A stretch of 64,000 bases of DNA from Serratia fonticola (GTDB taxonomy: Bacteria; Pseudomonadota; Gammaproteobacteria; Enterobacterales; Enterobacteriaceae): the NCBI RefSeq assembly GCF_006715025.1, contig NZ_VFMK01000001.1, positions 1 to 64,000 on the forward strand, given 5' to 3'. The notes under the pieces are model-generated. The model was given only the letters and a program-made list of their open reading frames with translations. It did no database searches and was not told the DNA's origin. Position numbers and translations under genes: made by a program. This document shows positions 52,395 to 60,972 of the stretch, piece after piece. The number at the start of each line of letters is the position of its first letter. The first letter of the stretch is position 1.

Positions 52395-52434
52395 AAACAC
52401 CGTTCAAAGACGGGGGATAACCGGAGTAAATCTC

Positions 52435-52791
52435 ATGCATTATCAGCCGATGTTCGCCTTACTGTTGCTGCCTTGGTTAGCGGTGGCCGCAAACGGTGTT
52501 ACCCCTCTCAGCCAGCAGCAGCCGTTTCTTAACCACGGTGACCAACAGTGGCAGCAACAGCGCATACTGAACAATCAGCAGATGGAGCAACGCCGTCAAC
52601 AGCAAGGCTATGAGCTCAAGATGAACCAACCCAAAATGCTGTCAGATAATCCGGGAAACAACCCGATGAGACCAATGAATACGAACAGCAAGACTCTGCT
52701 GCAAAATGGGGGCGTTGCGCGCAACCCATTTAACAACACGGCCCCCGTGGTGCCACAAGTGCCACTCCCGGCTACACCCTCAAGCCCATAA
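52435..52791 (+). CDS. yhhA: DUF2756 family periplasmic protein (YhhA-like)
   Basis: A 118-residue small secreted protein with a signal peptide (residues 1-19, MFALLLLPWLAVAANG) followed by a Gln-rich helical stretch (QQQRILNNQQMEQRRQQQ) and a Pro/Asn-rich tail. In E. coli the similarly Gln-rich YhhA is encoded next to ugpQ, as here, which supports the assignment although length differs (E. coli about 146). The function is unknown. Its last 20 bases overlap the end of the convergent transporter gene. SD GGGGATAACCGGAG. Confidence 0.7.
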   Translation: MHYQPMFALLLLPWLAVAANGVTPLSQQQPFLNHGDQQWQQQRILNNQQMEQRRQQQGYELKMNQPKMLSDNPGNNPMRPMNTNSKTLLQNGGVARNPFNNTAPVVPQVPLPATPSSP

Positions 52792-53728
52792 TGGTGAGGA
52801 TCAACGGGGTCGTGATCGCCGCCAGCACCGTTGACATCACCAGGCTGGTGGCGGCCGGGCCGGTAAGTACATTGAACTGCCTTGACATCAGATAGACGTT
52901 CACCCCCACAGCCATTGAGCCCAACAGTACCACTACGCGAGTTTCCATTGGCGGCAGATCCATCGACCAAGCCAGCAACCACACCACCATAGGCTGTACA
53001 ATCAACTTGAGGAAACAGATGGCACTGCTTAGCTGCCAACCTTCGCGGATACGGTATTCCGCCAGCCCCATACCCAGCACCACCAGCGACAACGGCACCG
53101 CCACCTGGCCAAGCATGCTGACGGGTTGATCGACAAATGTCGGTAGCGGTAATCCGGTCAGGCTGAACAACGTGCCGGACAGAATGCCGATAATCAACGG
53201 GTTGGTCAGTACGCTGCGCACCGTTTTGATAAAACCTTGCAGCGTCGGCGAGCCGTTACGTGCCCATTCAATGGAGATCGTTACTAACGTCCACAAAATC
53301 AAACCGTTGAACACCAGCACCAAGGCCACCGATGGAATAGCTTCCTCCCCTAACATCACGGTAGCGATCGGTAGTCCGAGCATCACGTTATTGGAAAATA
53401 TGCCACCCAGCGCGAACACCGAACCAGAGACACCGTCCAGCTTGAATAATCGTTTGGCGGCAATGCGACCGATAACAAACACAATCAGGCAACTGCCGAA
53501 GAAGGCGATCAGCAATCTGGCGTCTACCGCTGGACGCTGGGAGAAATCGCACATCATACGAAACAGCATGGCAGGCAGTGCGAGAGAAAAGACGAATCGG
53601 GTCAGCGCATCGGTGATGGTTGCAGGCCATTTTCCCCAGCGGATAAGACCATATCCCAGCACGATGAGTACAAATAAGGGCAAAGACAGCACGATTTGGT
53701 GCCACAGCGAAACAATAAAGGCAGGCAT
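52772..53728 (-). CDS. AEC family transporter (auxin efflux carrier type)
   Basis: A 318-residue polytopic membrane protein with ten predicted spans in two groups, typical of the auxin-efflux-carrier family. The family motifs FSLALPAMLFRMM near the start, GGIFSNNVMLGLPI near residue 115 and VGVNVYLMSRQFNV near the C-terminus (crossed-helix region) are visible. Bacterial members export or import organic acids such as malate; the substrate here is unknown. The ATG at 53728 follows AAGGGATGTG; longer frames run into the repeat array. It is transcribed leftward after ugpQ but separated by the array, and converges on yhhA. Confidence 0.85.
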   Translation of the reverse strand: MPAFIVSLWHQIVLSLPLFVLIVLGYGLIRWGKWPATITDALTRFVFSLALPAMLFRMMCDFSQRPAVDARLLIAFFGSCLIVFVIGRIAAKRLFKLDGVSGSVFALGGIFSNNVMLGLPIATVMLGEEAIPSVALVLVFNGLILWTLVTISIEWARNGSPTLQGFIKTVRSVLTNPLIIGILSGTLFSLTGLPLPTFVDQPVSMLGQVAVPLSLVVLGMGLAEYRIREGWQLSSAICFLKLIVQPMVVWLLAWSMDLPPMETRVVVLLGSMAVGVNVYLMSRQFNVLTGPAATSLVMSTVLAAITTPLILTIMGLRV

Positions 53729-53798
53729 CACATCCCTTCCGATAACGCGGCGGCAAGGGGCTGTCGTCGCTATGTTCTGGTCTGGTAAAAGTGAATTG

Positions 53799-54250
53799 CC
53801 CCTCACCCTAACCCTCTCCCACAGGGAGAGGGAACCGATCGAGCTCGCTGATACTCTGGAGAAACTCAGGTTAATCCAGTGTACAGACACACTCCCTCGC
53901 CCCTAGGGAGAGAAACGATCGGACTCGCTGATAGCCCATAAAAAATTCGGGCTAACACAGTGCACGGACTGGCTCCCTCTCCCTTAGGGAGGAAACCGAT
54001 CTAGCTCGCTGATAGCCCATAAAAACTCGGGCTAACACAGTGCACGGACTGGCTCCCTCTCCCTTAGGGAGGGAACCGATCGAGCTCTATGATACCCCAT
54101 AAAGAATTCGGGCTAACACAGTGCATGGACTAACTCCCTCACCCCTAGGGAGGAAACCGATCTAGCTCGCTGATAGCCCATAAAAAATTCGGGCTAACAC
54201 AGTGCACGGACTATCTCCCTCTCCCTGTGGGAGAGGGTCGGGGTGAGGGG
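53799..54250. repeat. Tandem array, about 80-base units inside an inverted REP pair
   Basis: Opens with CCCCTCACCCTAACCCTCTC and closes with the inverted partner (CTCCCTGTGGGAGAGGGTCG then GGGTGAGGGG ending 54250). Inside are five to six units; the landmark CTCGCTGATA and its variants occur at 53844, 53924, 54005, 54085 and 54166, spaced 80-81 bases. Each unit has ATTCGGGCTAACACAGTGCA and a shrunken palindrome CCCTTAGGGAGG between copies. It fills the gap between the AEC transporter start and the ugpQ stop (26 bases away). No gene is supported. Confidence 0.95.
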
Positions 54251-54275
54251 TTATCTTTATCTAAAAATTAACCGG

Positions 54276-55016
54276 TTAAAAATCCGGGCCGATTAAATCT
54301 ATCCGGTCGGTGCAAATACAGTCAACACCCCAGTTCAGTAATAAACGCGCCCGCTCCGGTTGATTGACGGTATACACCAGAATACGCAATCCGGCTTCCT
54401 TCAGTGCCGTAACCCGTTCGGCGGTCAGTTCATGGTGATTAATATGCAGTGACACACAGCCGAGGCGTGCGGTCAGCTCACGCCAGTTGTCATCCCACTC
54501 GTCCAACAGCAGGCCGCGCGGCAGCTCCGGCACGGTACGCTGGGCGGCAGCCAGGGCCTCGACAGAGAATGAAGACAGCAGCGGATCGGTTTGTCCTTGC
54601 CACAGCAGGCGCGCCGCCAATGCAACCACCCGACCGGTTTCATCCTCACAGCCTGTCGTGGGCTTGATTTCAATATTGGCCATCATGCCATGCTGTTTAC
54701 AGCGTTCCGCCACTTCGGAAAGCAACGGCAGGCGCTCACCTTTAAAGGCCGAGCTGTACCAGTTCCCCGCATCCAGTTGCACCAGCTTATCCCAGGGCAG
54801 TTCGCCCGCCACGCCCCAGCCGTTGCTGGTACGATCGAGCGTATCGTCATGCAGCAGGAAAATTTGTCCGTCTTGCGCCAGCTTGGCATCAAATTCAATC
54901 ATCTTGTGCCCATGACGTGCACCGACGTCAATAGCAGCCAAGGTATTTTCCGGAGCCAGAGAACCGCCGCCACGATGGGCGACAATATGAGGATAAGGCC
55001 AGGCTGTGGTCATCAT
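54276..55016 (-). CDS. ugpQ: Glycerophosphodiester phosphodiesterase UgpQ
   Basis: A 246-residue cytoplasmic enzyme (E. coli 247) hydrolysing glycerophosphodiesters to glycerol 3-phosphate and alcohol, acting on substrates brought in by the Ugp transporter. Motifs: IVAHRGGGSLAPENT, MIEFDAKLAQDG, LLHDDTLDRTSNG and MANIEIKP supply the GDPD active site. The start codon overlaps the ugpC stop, as in E. coli. It is the last gene of ugpBAECQ. Confidence 0.97.
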   Translation of the reverse strand: MMTTAWPYPHIVAHRGGGSLAPENTLAAIDVGARHGHKMIEFDAKLAQDGQIFLLHDDTLDRTSNGWGVAGELPWDKLVQLDAGNWYSSAFKGERLPLLSEVAERCKQHGMMANIEIKPTTGCEDETGRVVALAARLLWQGQTDPLLSSFSVEALAAAQRTVPELPRGLLLDEWDDNWRELTARLGCVSLHINHHELTAERVTALKEAGLRILVYTVNQPERARLLLNWGVDCICTDRIDLIGPDF

Positions 55017-56086
55017 TCCATCCGTAACCCACTGTGGGTATCAAAAAAGTGCAGCGCCTGTGCAGGCAACTGTAAATATAAGGTACTGCCCGCGGACGGC
55101 AGGATTTCATGACTCAGGCGCACGATCACCCCCGACTCTCCCCACTGCCCATGAGCCAGATTATCCGCACCGAGCAACTCGAGCGTTTGCAGTTCCAATG
55201 GAATACCGCCCTGCTCAGGTGTACTCAATTGAATATGCTCCGGTCGAATACCCAACGTCAACTCACGCCCGCCCCATTTTGGCTGCGGTTCTGGCAAATC
55301 CAGCACCGCGCCACCGGCAAGGTGTAATTGCCCGCCATCCGCACTCAGCGTGCCGGGTAGCAGATTCATCGCCGGGGAGCCGATAAAACTGGCGACAAAC
55401 AGCGAAGCCGGACGTTGGTAGACCTCACTCGGCGTACCGATTTGTTCCGCCACGCCTTTATTCATCACGATCACCCGCTGAGCCAGCGTCATCGCCTCAA
55501 CCTGATCGTGGGTGACGTACAGACTGGTGGTTTTCAGGCGGCGGTGCAGTTGCTGTAATTCCAGCCGCATCTGCACGCGCAATTTGGCATCCAGGTTAGA
55601 TAAAGGCTCATCAAACAGGAACACCGCCGGTTCACGTACAATGGCACGCCCCATCGCCACCCGTTGGCGCTGGCCACCGGAAAGCTCACGCGGTTTACGC
55701 TGCAATAGCGGCGCCAACTCCAGAATGCGTGCCGCCTCTTCTACCCGCTGGCGAATGTGCTGTTTGCCAAAACCACGGATTTTCAGGCCATAAGCCATGT
55801 TATCGTACACGCTCATATGCGGGTACAGCGCGTAGTTCTGAAACACCATCGCAATACCGCGGTCTTTCGGCTCCAGATCGGTCACGCGTTGCGTGTCGAT
55901 ATAAATATCCCCGCTGGTGGTCCGCTCTAACCCGGCCACCATACGCAATAGCGTCGATTTTCCGCAACCGGATGGGCCGACCATCACAATAAATTCGCCA
56001 TCAGCCACATCAAGATCGATCTGCTTGATCACCGGCGTTTTGCCGTCATAAGACTTGGTGACCGCCTGTAGTTTTAAACCAGCCAT
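55013..56086 (-). CDS. ugpC: sn-Glycerol-3-phosphate import ATPase UgpC
   Basis: A 357-residue ABC ATPase (E. coli 356) of the MalK/UgpC class. Walker A GPSGCGKSTLLRMVAG (near residue 37), signature LSGGQRQRVAMGRA (near 134), Walker B FLFDEPLSNLDA and the H-loop YVTHDQ are present. A C-terminal OB-type regulatory domain (about 240-357) follows, through which MalK-like proteins integrate inhibition signals. Position: 4-base overlap with ugpQ, 14 bases after ugpE. Confidence 0.97.
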   Translation of the reverse strand: MAGLKLQAVTKSYDGKTPVIKQIDLDVADGEFIVMVGPSGCGKSTLLRMVAGLERTTSGDIYIDTQRVTDLEPKDRGIAMVFQNYALYPHMSVYDNMAYGLKIRGFGKQHIRQRVEEAARILELAPLLQRKPRELSGGQRQRVAMGRAIVREPAVFLFDEPLSNLDAKLRVQMRLELQQLHRRLKTTSLYVTHDQVEAMTLAQRVIVMNKGVAEQIGTPSEVYQRPASLFVASFIGSPAMNLLPGTLSADGGQLHLAGGAVLDLPEPQPKWGGRELTLGIRPEHIQLSTPEQGGIPLELQTLELLGADNLAHGQWGESGVIVRLSHEILPSAGSTLYLQLPAQALHFFDTHSGLRME

Positions 56087-56100
56087 CTAAAGAGTATTCC

Positions 56101-56946
56101 TTACTTCTCGCTATCAACCAGGCCGCGCACAAACCAGCGCTGCATCAGAAGAACCACCGCCAACGGCGGGATCAAAGTCAATATCATTGCCGCCATTACC
56201 TGATTCCACTGGGTTGGTGCGCCAGAAGTGGAAATCATGCTGCGAATACCCGCCACCGCCGTCCCCATCGAAGCATCGCTGGTGATCAGGAGCGGCCACA
56301 GATATTGGTTCCAGCCGTAGATAAAAGTGATGACAAACAGCGCTGCCAGATTGGTCTTCGACAGCGGCAAGACAATGTCCCAAAAGAAACGCATCGGTCC
56401 GGCACCGTCGATCCGTGCCGCCTCAAGCAATTCATCCGGTAAGGTCATAAAGAATTGACGCAGCAGGAAGGTTGCGGTAGCTGAAGCCATCAGCGGTAAC
56501 GTCAGGCCGGTGTAACTGTCCAGCAGATTGAGGTTAGAAATCACCTCAACCGTCGGGAAGATACGTACTTCGACCGGCAACATCAGCGTCATGAAAATCA
56601 GCCAGAAGAACAGGCTGCGCAATGGGAAACGGAAATAGACGATGGCATAGGCGGAAAGCACCGAGACCACAATCTTGCCGCAGGTGATCGCCAACGCCAT
56701 GATCACGCTATTAAGCAGCAACAGCGAAAACGGCACTTTTAAGGTGCCCACCCCACCCTGCCAGATATGGCGAACGTTGTCCCACAGGTGCCCGCCAGGG
56801 ATCAGCGTCATCGGCACGTCGAACACCTGGCGATCGTCCAGCGTGGCGGCAACGAAGGCCACATACAGCGGAAACAGCACCACCAGCACGCCAATAATCA
56901 GCATGGTATGACTGAAGATATCCAGCCCGCGTCGGTTCTCAATCAT
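56101..56946 (-). CDS. ugpE: sn-Glycerol-3-phosphate ABC permease UgpE
   Basis: A 281-residue inner-membrane permease with six spans (E. coli 281). The cytoplasmic EAA loop contacting UgpC is EAARIDGAGPMRFFWDIVLPLSK near residues 187-210. It pairs with UgpA to form the membrane channel for glycerol 3-phosphate and glycerophosphodiesters. Its start codon overlaps the ugpA stop (ATGA). Part of ugpBAECQ. Confidence 0.97.
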   Translation of the reverse strand: MIENRRGLDIFSHTMLIIGVLVVLFPLYVAFVAATLDDRQVFDVPMTLIPGGHLWDNVRHIWQGGVGTLKVPFSLLLLNSVIMALAITCGKIVVSVLSAYAIVYFRFPLRSLFFWLIFMTLMLPVEVRIFPTVEVISNLNLLDSYTGLTLPLMASATATFLLRQFFMTLPDELLEAARIDGAGPMRFFWDIVLPLSKTNLAALFVITFIYGWNQYLWPLLITSDASMGTAVAGIRSMISTSGAPTQWNQVMAAMILTLIPPLAVVLLMQRWFVRGLVDSEK

Positions 56947-57830
56947 TGGTAACGCACCTTACGTTCAACAAAGCGGAACTGGATCACCGTCAGGCCAATC
57001 ACCAGCAGCATCAATACCACCGACTGCGCGGCAGAGCTGGAAAGATCCAGGCCGGCAAAGCCTTCACGATAAATCTTGTAAACCAGCGTGGTGGTGGATT
57101 GCACCGGCCCACCGCCAGTGGCGGCATCGATCACCGGGAAGGTGTCGAAAAAGGCGTAAACCAGGTTCACCACCAACAGGAAGAAGCTCACTGGCGTAAT
57201 CAGTGGCAATACCAGATTGAAGAAGCGTCGCACCGGCCCCGCACCATCGATCGCCGCCGCCTCTACCAGAGAACGAGGGATGGATTGCAACGCGGCCAGA
57301 AAAAACAGGAAGTTATAGCTGATCTGCTGCCACACCGAAGCCAGCACCACCAGGAACATCGCCTGGCCGCTGTTTTGCGCGTGGTTCCAGTCATAACCAA
57401 GACCGGCAAGAAAATGTGTAATCAGGCCCATACCGGGGCTGAACAGGAAAATCCACAGCACCGCCGCCACCGCAGGCGCCACCGCATAAGGCAGGATCAT
57501 CAGCGTCTGATAGAAACGACTGCCGCGCAGGACATAATCCACCAGCGCTGCAAAGAATAGCGACACCAACAGACCGATGCCGGCAACCAGGAAGCTGAAC
57601 AGCAACGTGGTGTAGAAAGAATCCAGATAATACGGATCCTGGAACAACTGCTTAAAGTTATCCAAGCCGGCAAACTGGCTGGACAGGCCGAATGGATCGA
57701 CGCTTTGTACCGAGTACCACAGCGCCTGACCGGCAGGCCACAGGAAGAAAATGACGGTGATCAGCAGCTGAGGCAGCACCAGAACATAGGGCAACCAACT
57801 ACAGCCGAAACCGGGACGATGTGTACTCAT
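56943..57830 (-). CDS. ugpA: sn-Glycerol-3-phosphate ABC permease UgpA
   Basis: A 295-residue permease, equal in length to E. coli UgpA, with six spans and the EAA loop EAAAIDGAGPVRRFFNLVLPL near residue 200. It is the partner of UgpE. The ATG at 57830 (MSTHRPGFG) matches the E. coli start; earlier in-frame codons extend into the 147-base spacer downstream of ugpB. No promoter was recognised in that spacer, so ugpA is presumably cotranscribed with ugpB. Confidence 0.96.
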   Translation of the reverse strand: MSTHRPGFGCSWLPYVLVLPQLLITVIFFLWPAGQALWYSVQSVDPFGLSSQFAGLDNFKQLFQDPYYLDSFYTTLLFSFLVAGIGLLVSLFFAALVDYVLRGSRFYQTLMILPYAVAPAVAAVLWIFLFSPGMGLITHFLAGLGYDWNHAQNSGQAMFLVVLASVWQQISYNFLFFLAALQSIPRSLVEAAAIDGAGPVRRFFNLVLPLITPVSFFLLVVNLVYAFFDTFPVIDAATGGGPVQSTTTLVYKIYREGFAGLDLSSSAAQSVVLMLLVIGLTVIQFRFVERKVRYQ

Positions 57831-57977
57831 AAACGAAGACTCATTGATACAAAAGACAGACGACGTGGAACAAGGTGTCGCGAGCAAAGCCACTCTGGGC
57901 GTGGACAGCGCACATCCCCCGGAGTAATAAGGAGAGCGAGCACTGCCCAATCCCAGAACGGCGAAGCGCAGTAGCCG

Positions 57978-59300
57978 TTATTTATTGGTTGAGGATTCGA
58001 AACGGCGTAACAGCAGATCCCCGCGCTGTACGGCGGCATCCAGTGCCTGTTGTGGGGTTTTCTTGCCGGTCCACACGCTTTCCAGCTCTTCATCCACCAC
58101 GGTACGGATCTGTGGCATGTTGCCCAGACGCAGGCCTTTGGTGAACGGCAACGGTGGCTTGTTCAGCATTTGGCGGGTAGCAACATCAGCCCCTGGGTTT
58201 TTGTCATAGAAACCCTGCTGCTTGGTCAACTCATAAGCAGCGGTGGTGATCGGCAGATAACCGGTCTTCTGGTGCCATTCGGCTGCCATTTCCGGCTGGG
58301 CCAGAAATTGCAGGAACTCCGCCACGCCCTTATAGGTGGCGGCATCTTTGCCATTCATCACCCACAGGCTGGCGCCGCCGATGATCGCGTTCTGTGGTGC
58401 GTTTTTCGCATCAGCATCGTAAGGCATCATGCCCACGCCAAAATCAAATTTGGCGTACTTCCTGATGCTGGCCAAAGAGCCGGAAGAGGCGGTCGCCATG
58501 GCACAATCACCGTTATAGAACTTCTCGGTAGGTTCGTCCTTGCGGCCAAAGTAGGTGAAATCCCCTTTCTTGTTCATGTCTTGCAGAAACTGAATATGCT
58601 TCACCTGCAGCGGCTGGTTGAACGCCAGCTTGGCATTGGTACCACCAAAGCCATTGTTCTCGGTTGCAAATGGCACGCCATGCCAGGCGCTGAAGTTCTC
58701 CAGTTGGATCCAGCCCAGCCAACCGCTGGTGTAACCGCACTTCATGCCAGCTTCACGCAGCTTGGCGGCATCCGTTGCCAGTTCCTGCCAGGTTTTCGGT
58801 GGCTGATCGGGGTTCAGACCAGCCTTCTTGAAGGCATCTTTGTTGTAATACAGCACTGGCGTAGAGCTGTTGAAAGGCTGAGACAGCAAATGACCGCTCT
58901 TGTTGTCGCTGTAGTAACCGGCTACGGTCGGCACAAACACTGCCTCGTCGAAGTTAACGCCAGACTCCTGGAATACCTGATACACCGGTTTGATGGCCTT
59001 GCTCGCCATCATGGTCGCCGTACCCACTTCATAAACCTGCAGGATCGCCGGTGCCTTACCAGAACGATAGGCCGCAATCCCCGCCGCCAGGCTCTGTTCG
59101 TAGTTACCCTTATAGACCGGCACGATTTTTACATCGTGGTGAGATTGATTAAAGCGCTCCGCCAGAGAATCTACTTCTTTGCCCAGTTCCCCTTCCATCG
59201 AATGCCAGAAGGGAATTTCGGTCATCGCCATGGCATGGCTGCTGACCATCAGGGTCAACGCCACACACAGCGTGGTCTTTTTAATCGTTTGGGTAAACAT
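57978..59300 (-). CDS. ugpB: sn-Glycerol-3-phosphate-binding periplasmic protein UgpB
   Basis: A 440-residue periplasmic binding protein (E. coli 438) with a signal peptide (MFTQTIKKTTLCVALTLMVS then SHAMA). Mature sequence TEIPFWHSMEGELGKEVDSLA, QVYEVGTATMMASKAIKPVY and GLRLGNMPQIRTVVDEELESVW are family blocks. It binds G3P and glycerophosphocholine for the Ugp importer under phosphate starvation. The ATG at 59300 has CAGGAG upstream. Tandem Pho boxes lie about 200 bases upstream, with a palindromic repeat between them and the gene. Confidence 0.97.
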   Translation of the reverse strand: MFTQTIKKTTLCVALTLMVSSHAMAMTEIPFWHSMEGELGKEVDSLAERFNQSHHDVKIVPVYKGNYEQSLAAGIAAYRSGKAPAILQVYEVGTATMMASKAIKPVYQVFQESGVNFDEAVFVPTVAGYYSDNKSGHLLSQPFNSSTPVLYYNKDAFKKAGLNPDQPPKTWQELATDAAKLREAGMKCGYTSGWLGWIQLENFSAWHGVPFATENNGFGGTNAKLAFNQPLQVKHIQFLQDMNKKGDFTYFGRKDEPTEKFYNGDCAMATASSGSLASIRKYAKFDFGVGMMPYDADAKNAPQNAIIGGASLWVMNGKDAATYKGVAEFLQFLAQPEMAAEWHQKTGYLPITTAAYELTKQQGFYDKNPGADVATRQMLNKPPLPFTKGLRLGNMPQIRTVVDEELESVWTGKKTPQQALDAAVQRGDLLLRRFESSTNK

Positions 59301-59380
59301 GGCTAACTCCTGAAAAAAGCGGGTATAAAAACGCGTGAGCGAAAAGAAACAATTCTTATCCGGAAGTCTTTCCCTATTGC

Positions 59381-59484
59381 TTTCAAGATGCGGCAAGCTG
59401 GCGCATTCCCAGGTGCTTAGTTAGCTAAGTGACTGAGGTGTGTCAGAGCAACCAACAACACGACGGCTTGAAAGATGGCGGGGA
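59381..59484. repeat. Long palindromic repeat in the ugpB leader
   Basis: Inverted arms CTTTCAAG (59390-59397) and CTTGAAAG (59467-59474) with flanking matched bases enclose an inner palindrome CTTAGTTAGCTAAGTGACTG (around 59416-59435). Arms and centre match the elements at 60855-60970 and 11268-11394. It falls between the Pho boxes (59502-59541) and ugpB, so it should lie in the 5' untranslated part of the ugp mRNA. Confidence 0.75.
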
Positions 59485-59501
59485 TAACATGCCACGCACG
59501 G

Positions 59502-59541
59502 ATGACAGAAAAATAACGCTTGTGTGACAGTCAAGTGACGG
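59502..59541 (-). promoter_or_regulatory. Tandem Pho boxes of the ugp operon
   Basis: Read on the minus strand the site is four 7-mers spaced by 4 bases, an exact 11-base period: CCGTCAC, CTGTCAC, GCGTTAT and CTGTCAT. The PhoB consensus is repeats of CTGTCAT with 4-base spacers, so this is two adjacent Pho boxes. A -10-like stretch (TGTTATCC, about 59483-59490) follows. This predicts PhoB activation of ugpBAECQ under phosphate limitation, as in E. coli. The remaining 59542-59605 has no other recognised feature. Confidence 0.88.
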
Positions 59542-59605
59542 CACGATGAAGGAGAGATGGCGATTTGATGTCGGCGGCAGGAGGGCCCATACCGCCGCAG
59601 AAGGG

Positions 59606-60793
59606 TTACAACGAACGGCGTAAGCGGGCGACAGCCTCTTGCATCTGTTGTTCAGTGGCGGTAGCAAACGACAGACGGAAGGTAGAGCGATCTGGCTTGT
59701 CGGAGAAGAAGTATTCGCCTGGCACGAAAACGACACCCTGCTCCAGCGTGGTTTTCAACCATTCGGTCGCATCAAACGGCTGGCGGAAACGCGCCCACAG
59801 GAACATACCGCCTTTCGGCTTATCAAAGCTGATGACATCGCCCAGTTCTTTTTCCACCAACCCGGCCAGGATCTCGCCTTTATGCTTGTAGGCTGCGCGG
59901 ATCTTTTCAATCTGGGCAGGCAGACGATCCAACCCCAGATAGCATTCGACGATGCTTTGCGACAGCGCACTGGCATGCAAATCCGCCGCCTGCTTGATGA
60001 TTGCCACTTTATGCAGCAGGAATGGCGGCAGGATAGCCCATCCCAAGCGCAGGCCCGGTGCCAGGATCTTGGAGAAGGTAGAGGTATAAATAATGTTCTC
60101 GGTATGACCCAGCACCTGCTGAGAAATCTGATACAGCGTAGCATTACGTTCGTCGGTGAAACGCAATTCGCCGTAAGGATCATCCTCTACAATCAGGAAG
60201 TTATGTTCAGCGGCCAGCTTAACCAACTGCTCACGGCGCGCAGCGCTCAGGGTAAGACCGCTTGGGTTGCCAAAGTTCGGCACCACATATACCCCTTTGA
60301 TCTTCTGAGTTTTCAGCAGTTCAGCCAACTCATCAACCACCATGCCGTCGCTGTCAGAAGAGACGGACATGATGTTGGCTTCCGCCAGTTCGAGCGTTTG
60401 CAGCGCCGCCAGATAGGTCGGGCGCTCAACGACAAACACATCGCCGGGGTTAATCACCGCACGCATTACCAGATCAAGCGCCTGCTGCGAACCGGCTGTG
60501 ACCACGATATCTTCCGCTTGGGCACGAACCCCACGTTGTACGCACAACTCACAGATACGCTCACGCAGTAAATAACTCCCTTCGGTCAGCCCATATTGAA
60601 ACGCGCTTTTTGGCTGTTCGGTGATCGCCTGCTGGGTCGCAATGTTCAATCCTTCGAAATCAAACAACGCGTCAGAGGGAATGCCACCCGCCAGCGAAAT
60701 GACATGCTCCATTTTGCTGTGCTTGAGCAATTCACGGATTGCCGAGCTTTTTACCTTTACGATGCGCTGCGCGAGTAGTCCTTCTGTCTTCAT
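59606..60793 (-). CDS. PLP-dependent aminotransferase (class I, MocR/LysN-like)
   Basis: A 395-residue fold-type I aminotransferase. It has HVISLAGGIPSDALF near the N-terminus, the cofactor block VTAGSQQALDLVMRAV, VPNFGNPSGLTLS, the PLP lysine in YTSTFSKILAPGLRLGW (near residue 240) and FRLSFATATEQQM at the end. This pattern is typical of 2-aminoadipate or aromatic/branched-chain aminotransferases that lack the regulatory helix-turn-helix of MocR proteins. It stands between the branched-chain amino-acid importer genes and ugp, which hints at branched-chain or related substrates, but the specificity is not established. Confidence 0.85.
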   Translation of the reverse strand: MKTEGLLAQRIVKVKSSAIRELLKHSKMEHVISLAGGIPSDALFDFEGLNIATQQAITEQPKSAFQYGLTEGSYLLRERICELCVQRGVRAQAEDIVVTAGSQQALDLVMRAVINPGDVFVVERPTYLAALQTLELAEANIMSVSSDSDGMVVDELAELLKTQKIKGVYVVPNFGNPSGLTLSAARREQLVKLAAEHNFLIVEDDPYGELRFTDERNATLYQISQQVLGHTENIIYTSTFSKILAPGLRLGWAILPPFLLHKVAIIKQAADLHASALSQSIVECYLGLDRLPAQIEKIRAAYKHKGEILAGLVEKELGDVISFDKPKGGMFLWARFRQPFDATEWLKTTLEQGVVFVPGEYFFSDKPDRSTFRLSFATATEQQMQEAVARLRRSL

Positions 60794-60854
60794 TGCTTAT
60801 TCTCGTAATCGTTATAGTTTGAGATCAAATCACTCTGATGCCCGTTAAAAGTAA

Positions 60855-60970
60855 ATACCCTATGTATTTCAAGTTATAGCCAGGCCTCATCCCCAGGAGC
60901 TTACTTTTCGTAAGTGACTGGGGTGGGATAGTGCAGGTAGCAACGCTGTAGCTTGAAAGACGACGAGTAT
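60855..60970. repeat. Long palindromic repeat between aminotransferase and livF
   Basis: A 116-base element with ends ATACCCTATGTATTTCAAG and the complement of ATACTCGTCGTCTTTCAAG, plus an inner palindrome around CCCAGGAGCTTAC...GTAAGTGACTGGGG. It is the best-preserved of the three copies in this window (others 11268-11394, 59381-59484). It ends 2 bases before the livF stop codon, fitting the preference for 3' ends. Confidence 0.85.
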
Positions 60971-60972
60971 TT

